Shown here piece after piece: positions 1-10,738 of a DNA stretch of 64,000 nt (within the stretch, counting starts at the first letter, position 1; every line of letters begins with the position of its first letter). Source of the stretch: Scleromitrula shiraiana (lineage: Eukaryota > Ascomycota > Leotiomycetes > Helotiales > Sclerotiniaceae); the NCBI GenBank assembly GCA_028455995.1, contig JABELC010000015.1, positions 516,554 through 580,553 of the forward strand. Direction: 5' to 3'. The translations under genes were made by a program, and so were the position numbers. The notes beneath the pieces were generated by a model. The model was not told the origin of the DNA. It saw only the letters and a program-made list of their open reading frames with translations, and ran no database searches.

Positions 1-1300
1 GATCGATGCATCTCCTTCCTATCTGATGGAGCATGTCATCGGGTTTGACATCTGCGAATTCGTATTGGTGAGAAATTCTGTGCGAGTTCCGCAGTCGCTA
101 GAATGCTATTTGCATTGCACGTTTCAAATGCGATAGAACAGAGAGTCGGGCTTCTTGTACCTGTATGGACGATTTTCCACTCTTCATGCAAATAGTATAA
201 TGCCGGAATAGTTATTAGAGGTTCGAAAGCGCCTTTCAGCAGCACCTCCGTGAAAACGCCACTGGAGATGCACATCTAAGATTGCTCCAACGGTCCCCCA
301 TGGGCTTTTATACGAGACGAGTGTGGTCGCTACCAAGGCGGGGTATTGCGAACGTTCCCAATGCGGCCTAATATAGGAATAGCCAGGATGCGAATGATTG
401 CCCTGGCGTACTTGTTGATAGATACTGATTTCCTCTGCTGCGTCACCATCACCATACCATCGCGAATATAGATTTCCAAAGCATCGTGCTCGTGCGCTCT
501 ACTTTGTTACATCTAGATCTCCATATACATGCGGTGTTTTGCCATGTCGTAAGCTTTCTGGAGATTACGAGCCAGCTACATGGTAGATGGGATACCATAC
601 CCAGGTTTTTGGGACCTGGTATTTAGACGCACATACATCTGCAATAGTAACAGGATAGTAGAAAGCTAAGTTGAAGCGCTCGAATCGTTCTTCTTCGAAT
701 GTGTGGACTGGACATGGTTGATTAACTCAGATTTGGCGCTGATATATCGCTTTGTAGAATACATGTATAATATATTGGAAGACGAGGAAACTATATATGG
801 ATACCCAACTAAAGTACTATCTAAACTGCGCAACTACTATAGTGCTACTACTAGGTCTACAGTGTTCATACTTGTACTCTCAGCGTATAGATGTAAAATA
901 TAAGTAACACTCTTCTTCGTATATATATATATATTACTTATCCAACGCCAGCTCTGCTAATGGATATACGTACTAGTATATGGACTTCACACTAGATATC
1001 TAGATAGAGATATAAATACACCATCACCAGCACTAACACTAACATTATCACTATCATTAACACCAACACCAACACTAACAAATTCAACAAACCAACTCTA
1101 CCGCACTACAAGCGACTAGAGATTAGTTAGGACATCGGACATTTAATTCTCAGATAAGTGACGCGTGGTAACCGGGAACTAAACCAGCACCTCGAACCTA
1201 GAAGAGCTACTTACTTAGTCGATGTATATAGTTGGCGTATATATTATAGTTGGGTGGATTGGTATACTATAGTGTGTTTCATCATTGCATTAGCTAGCAT
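1..1300. other. Intergenic, no recognisable gene
   Basis: I see no protein I can place here. A 79-codon minus-strand reading frame at 36-275 and a 66-codon plus-strand one at 703-903 have no domain signature, and frames around them are closed. Around 1017-1080 there is a CA/CT-rich imperfect repeat of ACACTAACA-like units. A truncated gene running off the left edge cannot be excluded. Confidence 0.5.
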
Positions 1301-1302
1301 TA

Positions 1303-2280
1303 CTCGGTTAAATTAAAATTGAAGCACGCGCAAAATAAGCGAATCGCTTCAAAATCGACGATTTTGTATAAAACACCTTTTACACCGATGTAAATAAATC
1401 GATCAATTATTTATAGAATCATTTAAAATTTTAAATTTAAATTATTTTTATATTAAAATATTTATTATTAAAATTTGAAGGTTAAATAATCATTTTAAAA
1501 TTTATAATATTTAATTAAATATGAAGTAAAAATCATATAAAAATACAATATTTTTAACTTGATTTAAATCGAGTAAATTACTATATTAGGAAATAATGAA
1601 GATATATATGAATATATAGAAAAAAAAGCTTTTATTTAATATAAATATTATATATTAAAATATAATATAATAGTCTTGAAAAGTCGAAGTTTTAAGGGTA
1701 TTTTTAATTCTTTAAAATCTTTAAAAATCTTAATAATTGATTCAAATCAAAATTATATTAAATAATATTTTAATATAATAATTATGAGGATATAAATTAT
1801 TATATATAAAAATTTGAAGTGATTTTAATGATTTTTAAAAATCGAAGTTATGGTGGTGTTTAGTGTTTATAAACACTATATATATTTTTTTTAACTTTAT
1901 TATATTATATTTTTTATATATTTTTAATATATACAATATTTATATCAAATAAAAGTCTGTTTTTTATATATTTATATATATCTTTATTATTTCCTAATAT
2001 AGTAATTTACTCGATTTAAATCAAGTTAAAAATATTGTATTTTTATATGATTTTTACTTTATATTTAATTAAATATTATAAATTTTAAAATGATTATTTA
2101 ACCGTCAAATTTTAATAATAAATATTTTAATATAAAAATAATTCAAATTTAAAATTTTAAATGATTCTATAAATAATTGATCGATTTATTTACGTCGGTG
2201 TAAGAGGTGTTTTATATAAAATTATCGATTTTGAGGGTTTTTCGGTAATTTGCGCGTGCTTCAATTTTAATTTAACCGAG
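1303..2280. mobile_element. Fold-back (long terminal inverted repeat) element with TA target duplication
   Basis: The element begins CTCGGTTAAATTAAAATTGA at 1303 and ends with the exact reverse complement at 2280. Both ends continue into arms of roughly 375 bases (about 1303-1680 and 1905-2280) that match with scattered differences. The flanks are TA at 1301-1302 and TA at 2281-2282, the target duplication expected of Tc1/mariner-type insertion. The interior is very AT-rich and has no open reading frame, so this is a non-autonomous element (MITE or fold-back type) or a heavily decayed transposon. Most arm differences I checked are C/T or G/A, for example CGATGTAA against CGACGTAA, which fits RIP-like mutation or deamination. 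The superfamily call rests only on the TA duplication and the lack of another signature. Confidence 0.85.
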
Positions 2281-3736
2281 TAGGGTCGGAGAATTTAGAT
2301 ATTGGATGTACTGAACGAACGAAGCAACGAACGAATGAATTGATTGTATATATATATTATTTATTTAGTTGGTTATTTGGTTTATTTGTTGGTTTGTTTG
2401 TATTATTGAATGGCGAGGCTGTTCTTGATGTGAGATGTCATGTTGATGTTTATATCGGAGATACATAATATAAGATGTGGGTAGTATGGATTGTATTGGA
2501 ATCCACTCCCATCCCATCCCATCCCATCCCATCCCGGGGAACTGGTACGATAATATCCGAAAGAAAAACAGGGATGAATGCGATGCATGCGATGCATGCA
2601 ATGCGATTAATCCACCTCAACCGTACTTCCTTCCACATCCCATATATCTCTCCTCGATCCAATAGTTCCAAGAATTCATTCTATACGGATTAGGATGGAA
2701 GCTAACGTGATCCGAGAACTATGAAATGGGAAGAGAGAAAGAGAGAAAGAGAGAGGGATATTTGGAGCGAGAAAATATCATGAGTGTTGTGTAGTATTGT
2801 ATTGTATTGTATTGGTCATGTGAGATGAACTGAGGAACTGAGAAATTGAAGATATTGAAGATGTTCTACGGGTATTGGTAATTGGTAATTTGTACTTGAT
2901 TATTCGGTTATGATCATATCGATGATGAAGATGAGATTGAAATGTGCTGCCAGTGGTAGAATGGTTTCGGTCTTATTTGATCGGGTGGGTTTTGGAAAGG
3001 GGAATGAATGTGGTAGGGAAAAAGTTATACTTATACTTATACAGTACTAATCAGGTATGGTATGTATGGTATGTATGGATGAATGGATGGATGGATGGAT
3101 ATGAAGGATATTTTTATACTTTTATACATGGGTGGGTATATATATGTAGATGTGCATGCATGGTAATAGGGGTTTTGTTTGGGGGTATGAAAAACTTAAG
3201 GTGGATGTGGACTGTGGGGTTTGAATATTTATTTTATTTATTTGGGGTTGGGTTGATTGTACAGTATGGGTAGAGAGAGTATCGCTATGGAATTTGTATG
3301 TTGTTGATATTCAACATTGTAACCTTACACCATATATGTATATATATATATCTTACTATATCGCTATGCGATTGATATTGGCAAGTAAGTAATCTTCTCT
3401 TCGATAATGATCGCGGGACACAAACTAACGTACAAGTGGAGGTACAAGACGGTTATTTGCATATGTATGTATGTATGTATGTATGTACAAGCTATTCATA
3501 TTATATAATTACTCCAACAGGATAATATACATATAACCTAACTCCGATTAACAAAATCCCCAACCAAACGAACAAAGGATTCTTTGGTATGTACTCGAGT
3601 ATACTTCCGTAGTATGCGCAATTGGTTCTGGATGGTTATGGACCCCTTTTTTGAAAATGATGCTTCCCCTAGTACGTGTTTGACTGCAAGCGAGTATAGA
3701 TGGATACTGATTGACTGGGTTTATTACCCAGGGAGA

Positions 3737-3784
3737 GAATTAGAATTAGAATTAGGATTAGGATTAGGATTAGAATTAGGATTA
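3737..3784. repeat. Telomere-variant hexamer array (GAATTA/GGATTA)x8
   Basis: Eight tandem hexamers are seen: three GAATTA, three GGATTA, one GAATTA and one GGATTA. The GGATTA units equal TTAGGA, one base from the TTAGGG telomere unit that caps this chromosome. It may be a decayed interstitial telomeric repeat or an ordinary microsatellite. Confidence 0.7.
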
Positions 3785-4913
3785 GCATTTGAGATTAGGT
3801 GGTGGAGATGCTGGTATATATGGTACGTACTATGTAGATAAGTGGTACTGGTTTGTATATTGTTGTACATGGATAGATATGGATATGGATGGCTCTCAAT
3901 GTATGTTTGTACTTCTTTTATGGTTATTATGTCGGAATGGAATGGAATGGAATGGAATGAGTGTACAAATGTATGTATATATGTATGTATTTTTTCCGTT
4001 TATTGTCAAACTATGCTGTGTGATGGTGATGTGGTATTAAAACACGATTTCGTATTACTTACCAGCAATGTGGTGTACAAGTTTCATCTATCGATATTTT
4101 AATAAAGGTATGTATTGTGTAGAGATGAGAAGAGAATAGCTGTTTGTATGAGATAGAGGAGGACTTGTTTGATCTTCATGTTAGTATTAGGAGGATGTTC
4201 ATTAGGATCTCCGATTCTGGTAAAACACTAGGGGAAATCGATGGATGGTTTTGCTAATTGAGATATATATCCATAGTTTAGGAGATGGAGGGGAGATGGA
4301 GAAGTTTGTGGTTAGTGAGGATGGGGAATCTATTGATATGCTCGAGACGAGATGTATATCTTTACTTCATTAATTCATTCGATATTGAGAAAGAATGTCA
4401 TGAATTAATTCAATTGAAGTTTATCCTTTTCCCTTTCCCTTTACATCTACTCGAGTAAATAATCTATTCATTCATGTACAAGAACAATAATTTGTCCTCT
4501 TGTTGTACATATTGAAGTACATATTGAAGTACATATTGAAGTACAAAAATCTGGGCTTGTTTCAGAAAAAGAAATAAAATAAAATAAGATATAAAAAAAA
4601 AGAAAGACAAAATAGAAACATGTTCATCCCGTTATTGTATCAAATCAAATCCTTCACCTCCATCTTACTTACAATCAATTAATCCGATTAGATCGAGCCG
4701 ATAAGACGGCAGGACGGGAGTGAATAAGGAAAAGACGGGAAATCATATTATTATACCTAATAGTACATGGATGCGAGTCAATTAGATACATCATTACTTA
4801 TAGATATAGATATAGATATAGATATAGATATAGATATAGATATGATAGATTTGAATCGATTAATCCTAGATAATAATTGAGAAATAATAATAAATAATTT
4901 TGATAAATATTAC

Positions 4914-4915
<2 letters not shown>

Positions 4916-4974
<59 letters not shown>
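4916..4974. repeat. (TTA)n microsatellite
   Basis: A perfect trinucleotide run of about 20 units. It generates a spurious poly-isoleucine reading frame and sits in the gene-free upstream region of the Sec7 gene. Confidence 0.9.
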
Positions 4975-5683
4975 GAAATCATCTATTATTATTTATCATC
5001 CATCATTTATCATCCATTATCCATTATCCATCATTCCAGTGATTATCCATCATCAATTTCCATTTTTATATATCGAGATTATACCCCAGTCACTTCCCGC
5101 TTTTTAGAACCCCTTCGAATCTTTATATAGGATCAATCAACCGATTAAAGAGGGGAAAAGGAAGAAAAGATCCTTTAGAAAGAAGAACTTGAATTAAAAG
5201 GGTTAAAAGGGTTAAAAGGGTTAAAAAGGGTGAAAAGAGTGAAAAGGGTGAAAAAGAAGGGAAAATTATTCTTATTCAATTCATCAATTACTTTAAATTT
5301 ATTATAGTACTGTATTTACTTATTATTTATTATTTATTTTTTATTAGTATTTACTTCTCATTACTTAGTACTTATTACTTAGTACTTATTATTATTTCTT
5401 ATTATTTTTTTATTATTATTTATTAACATTAACTATAGAGTTACATCAAATAAATTAATCCCTACTAATAATAAAATTCTCAAAACAAACCACAACCCAA
5501 AACAAATCAAAACAACCAAAAAAGAAAAAACCTCTTTCCGTTCATATCAAAATAATAAATCAAACTTTCATACAATACAATACAATACAATACAATACAA
5601 TCACTACTTACGTCCATACTTATTTATTACACTTTGATCCAAAAATAATATCCCTCCAAAAATATCCCTCCAAAAAAACCTTC

Positions 5684-5782
5684 ATGACGATCAATTCAGC
5701 TACAATTGTGGCTTCGATATGCATACAATCGAAAATAATATGCCAATACAACCGACAACAAAGCCGCTCGGCGTGGATTTGA
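5684..5782 (+). promoter_or_regulatory. Overlapping upstream ORF in the Sec7-gene leader
   Basis: An ATG at 5684 lies 35 bases before the chosen start at 5719 in a different frame. Its frame runs through the start codon and closes at a TGA about 32 codons later. If the mRNA begins upstream of 5684, this overlapping uORF would reduce initiation at 5719. Whether the transcript includes it is not known from sequence. Confidence 0.4.
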
Positions 5783-8700
5783 TTTTAGATACCGCTTCAA
5801 TTTCTAATCCTAATAATGGTGTTGTTAATGATAATGGTAATGATACCGTTCCTGGTGCTGCCGTTGATTCTTCTTCTGTTTCTGGTTATAAAGGGAAAGG
5901 AGGAGGAGGAAGTATATCTCCGCTTCAAACCCCCCTTAAGTCAGAGCAACAACAACAACAAGATCAACTTTATCCTTCAATTACTTCTTCATCTTTTACA
6001 AATAATAAAGAAAATAATAATTACATCAACACTACCACTACCACTACTACTACCACCACTACTACTACCATTTCAAATAAATCAGAAGCGCTTAATATAC
6101 ATATACGAAATGGAACGAGGGAGACATTTTTAGATGACATTATCCCAGTTGATCCTTCAAATAAAGAAATTGAAAATGATCCTGATATTGTACGAAATAA
6201 CCGGGATTCTCACGACCTTTCACTCTCTCCTAGACAAGTTACCCGCGATTCATTGGTAGATCATATGCTCCTTTCTCTCGATCAATTCTCTTTCGGTCAA
6301 GAGGATTTTAGTTTAAGAAATCTTACCCTCAACGAAGATCGATTATATTCCACATTCGGTGATGACGAGACATATCAATCCAATCAAAACCTTGGTATGC
6401 GGGGAGGTAGAAAACACAGTTATTCTTACAGCTCCGATTACGACGTCGCCGATGATTCAAGTCGTTATTCCGATAAACTATCTCGAACTCGAAGAAGTAA
6501 TAGCAGTTCCAATTTTCAGACCGGTCTCACCAGAATCAATAGTATACGAAGCGACATGAATGGATCGAGGGGACCGATCCCACCTCCTCGCGGATTACAT
6601 TCGAGGGCGAAAGGTAGCAGTCAAGGCAGTAAGGCCAGCAGTGCGAATAGTTTCGATCTTGGGTATGCGCAGGTTACAAGTAGTCACAAATGGGCGCATA
6701 GTTTAGGTAGAAGGTCGTCAAGTTTTGATCATGGTAGCGATCGTCAGAATATGAGTCGGCAGATGAATATAAATATACCTCCTTCGGGTTCATACGATTA
6801 CGATGCGGCGCCAACTCCTACGATTCCTGGGGGTCCACGAAGACCGCGACCTTCCTCTCCAATACTGGTTTCCCGTCCCGAATTTGCTGATCCACCGGTG
6901 GAAAAGTTAGAGAGAAAACGAAGTGCGAAATCATCCAAGAGCGCATACAAAGGGAGAGGGTTTATGAATCCTGCGAGGCATGAATATGGACTTAATGATC
7001 CAAATCGGGGATTACCACCTATGCCAGCTTTCATTAAAGAGCCAGCACCTTCGCCTAGCCCGGCATCTTCGAAAGCAGAAAAAACTCACGCAACACAAGC
7101 GCCCAAGGAAAAACCTGGCTTCTTTAGGAGAGTTTTTGGTGGTTCTAGGAACAACATCATTGCGGTACCGGAACCATCACAGTCGCACGGTTCCACCGCT
7201 CCTACTGAAACGGCGGATCGTACTCATGTTGGAAATCAAATTAGATCTCACAATGTGACACCGTCTCGAGAAATTCCTTTTACTTCAAAAGAACATCCAC
7301 ATGTACTTACCAAGAAGCCATCATCATTTTTCCGTCGGCGGAAGAAGTCCGTGTCGGAATCCGAGTATGTTCCCGTTCCTATGGTTCCATCTATTAGAGC
7401 ACCACCAAAGGAGGTACGACAGGAAATTCAAGTCGAGGCTAGTCCTGTAAGTAGCCTTCGACAAGTTATGAATCCATATCTTCATGGCTCTGGAAAGGTT
7501 CCGCTGGATAGCAATCAACCAATAGGCAGTTTGGATAGGCAACTGAACGACATTTCGGACGAGACTAGTCGCAACATACGATCATTTTCACCAGAATATG
7601 AACCTGATAAAAGTGCCACAATTAGAGCCGTCAAACCTTCATCCTCTCATGCTGGTGATAATCGACAAGCACCAAATCTGGCATTTAAAAAACCACATAG
7701 ATCCGCAAGTGCAAATTTCCCAAGTCCTACTGGCATCGATGGTCAAACGATAGAAGATCGTGGTACACTCCTTGGACATTCTAGCGTTAAATCTTTCGAG
7801 AACGATCGTGACGCCAATTCGCGGTTGACAACCACAAAGGATGTACCTGGTAGTACATTGTTACCCAGTCCACTAACCCCAGGTTCTTCTCCTTCAGTGG
7901 CCAGAGACATGGCACTAGTTGCAGAGTATGAAAGGATACATTCGAAACGATCCCCATCTTCAAGTAAATCTTCCGCTAAAATTGATCCTCCTCTTGATTC
8001 ACCACATAGTACTGTGGAATCCAAAACAAGTCAAGAACAACCAACTAGCTCTACTAAGGAAGAAGACTGGGTCATGTTAACTCCATCCAAAACTCCGGAG
8101 GTTCAACAAGAGAATGGCGATCGTGTTTGGTTAGAACCTTCTTCATCAGATGATGATCTTCCTTCATCAAATACCTTAAGGCCAACTCAAGCTTCGACTG
8201 CTGCTTCGGGATCTACTGATACAGTTTACAAATCTGCTACTAGTTTACCTATAGTTCAAGTTGAGGGACAACTTGAAGGACCACCAGCTAGTCCACCTAC
8301 AACAGGAACCGAAGAGTTTGACTCTACACCTACCGAGGATGATCGATTAAGAGCGCAGAAGATTTATGACGGTAATGAGGACTTTATTTCGAAAGGAAAA
8401 GCAGCAGCTTGGTTGGGAGATGAAGGACCTATTCGTGCAAGGACTTTGATTGCTTACATGGATCTATATGATTTTAAAAATCTTAATATACTTGCTTCGT
8501 TGCGGGTTATATGTGGTAGATTGGTATTGAGAGCGGAAAGTCAGCAAGTTGATAGAATTTTGAATGTTTTCGCAAAAAGATGGTGTCAAAGTAATCCAAA
8601 TCATGGGTTTAAAGCTACTGGTAAGTGACATATCCTCTCGAGCTGAATAATTCCACTGACGAGATTTAGATGTTGTGCATACTATTTGCTATTCAGTACT

Positions 8701-10738
8701 TTTACTCAACACTGATCTACATATGGCAGATATCGAACAAAAGATGACTCGAAGTCAATTTATCAAAAATACAATGCCTACCATTCGTCGAAGTGTTGCA
8801 GAATCTGCACATGAATTTGAGCCAAGTCGACCTACAGTGCTTCCTGGAAAGAGCTCAGCTTTTGAGGATCCTACCGCTAATGATGAAAATGCGGACATTG
8901 TCTCAATTGAAGTTGAGAAACCATCGTGGAGGCAATCTTTCAAACCTGCTCCTCGACAAGACCTCGATAATCCAAATGCTCCTACACCTTTGGATTATGA
9001 TACTCCCGTTGATGATTGTGGTCCTTTGGTTAAGGCACCATTCCGTGGTACACTTCGTACATGGGAGGTTCAAGTCGAAATTGTATTGAAGGACTTTTAC
9101 AATTCTATTCGGAATGAACGTCTTCCATTATTCGGATCGGTTGACAAACCACATTTGCCAGCTTCATCTTCTAGTACACTTTCTGTATTTGCCAATGGCA
9201 TGTTACGTCGTTCACCAAGTGTCTTGAGTAAGAGTCCATCGGAATCACAGAGTTACATGCGTGGAAGAACTGCAGAAACAGTACGAACAAATGGGAAATG
9301 GAGTAACAAAACCAGATCTCGACCTCGTTTATATCCTAATTCTGGTTTGGGATCTAGTCGAACAAGTTTGGAAGATTCATCATCCATGTGGAGTCCATCT
9401 GTATCTTCAAGTACTTGGAGTAAATATTCACTTGGAAAAACGCATTCGATGTCTGTTAATTCATTCGATTCGGCATTTCAAGGTGATTATCAACAATCAA
9501 TTGGATTTGCTAATGCTCTTAGTCAAGCAATTATTCGTGAAGAGACAGTTGGAAGTTCTGGCCATAGTGATCATGGAGATCTTCAAGTTGCTTCTTTATT
9601 GGAAGATGAATCTTTGGAACTTCATGGTGCTCCTTGGGCAAAGGAGGGTATTGTTAAACATAAGCATCATCTCGAGTCACTCGATAAGAAGGCGAAGGAT
9701 CGTAATTGGAATGAAACTTTTGCTGTTATTGAGAAGGGATATATGAGTTTATTCTCATTTACTACAAAGAGTGTACGACATAAAACTAAGGGTAAATCTA
9801 ATGGAGGTGTAGTTGGAGGTGGTAATTGGCAAGAAAATGCCGAGAATCTTGGTTCATTCCTCCTTAGACAAACTATCGCCAGTGCACTCCCATCACCTGG
9901 TTACTCGAAAGGTAGACCTCACGTATGGGCATTATCCCTCCCAACAGGAGCAGTCCATCTCTTCCAAGTTGGAACTCCAGATATCGTCAAAGAATTCGTC
10001 TCAACAGCCAACTACTGGAGCGCCCGACTATCCAACCATCCCCTCATCGGCGGAATCAGCAACATCGAATACGGCTGGTCCGACGACATCGTCAATAACG
10101 CCTTAGTAGCCGCCATTAACGATTCAACTAATAACAGCCGACCATCCACATCGGGCGCGAGACCAAGTATGCAGAGTTCCCTGCGATCGAGCATGGATCA
10201 TGCGTATGGGGGTGCTTTTAAGGCTCGTTTACCCGGCGATAGGATTTTAATCTCGGATTGGAGTCCCCCGATTCAGAGTATGAGGGCGAGTAATCTTATG
10301 GAGCCGGATCAGTTGAGGACGTTGATGGCGTATGTCAGGAGTATTGAGGAGGAGTTGCAGAGGCATAATATGTTGAGGAGTCCTATGCTTTTGGCTGTAT
10401 GTTTTCTTTTCTCTTCTGAGTGGCTTCTTTCTCCCTGTTCATTATTTCCTCCCCATCATCCCCTTGCCCTAATCCTTTCCCTCTCTCTCGTTCCCTGAAG
10501 ACTAACAAAAACACAGTACGCACCCCGCCACCTAAACGCCCAAAAAGCAATGGCGAACTGGGAAAAGAAATCCTCGTATTTACTAAGAGAAATCGTCAAG
10601 TTCACAACGTATATTGAGGCGCTTCAGGCGGCGGAAGCGGCAAAGGCGAAGATTTATAAAGAGAGGGAGGCGCATAGGGCGGTGAGAGAAGGGGGGGAGG
10701 ATGAGGAGGATGGTGGGGAGGTCGGGAGGGGGGAATGA
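5719..10738 (+). CDS. Sec7-domain Arf guanine-nucleotide exchange factor with PH domain (Syt1-like)
   Basis: Exons are 5719-8620, 8670-10396 and 10517-10738, giving 1616 residues. Introns of 49 and 120 nt have GTAAGT and GTATGT donors and CTGAC/CTAAC branch sites. The product should catalyse GDP/GTP exchange on Arf GTPases during Golgi/endosomal traffic. The first 870 residues are low-complexity, Ser/Pro/Gln/Thr-rich. The Sec7 domain spans about 870-1005 and is interrupted by intron 1; it includes RAESQQVDR, whose Glu940 aligns with the catalytic glutamate finger, and SVLLLNTDLH after the intron. A PH domain lies at about 1293-1421, followed by a basic, helical C-terminus. Domain order matches yeast Syt1 and filamentous-fungal homologues. 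The start is the first ATG of the open frame; a second in-frame ATG lies six codons on. The last exon becomes extremely G-rich on the coding strand. Confidence 0.9.

Larger units (their letters stand above)
2283..5683. other. Long gene-free upstream region rich in simple repeats
   Basis: There is no supported gene in 3.4 kb. Simple repeats are dense: ATCCC units at about 2509-2535, ATGG at about 3077-3100, TATG at about 3466-3486, GRATTA hexamers at 3737-3784, ATAGAT at about 4801-4843, TTA at 4916-4974 and TACAA at about 5571-5601. Several short reading frames here simply translate these repeats. The last few hundred bases are pyrimidine- and A-rich, as expected for the promoter and 5' UTR of the Sec7 gene that follows. 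Confidence 0.6.

Noticed and set aside
2365..2693. Several overlapping short frames on both strands
   Set aside because: Products of ATCCC and ATGC simple repeats; no conserved residues or splice signals.
4900..5130. Poly-isoleucine reading frame
   Set aside because: Translation of the (TTA)n microsatellite.
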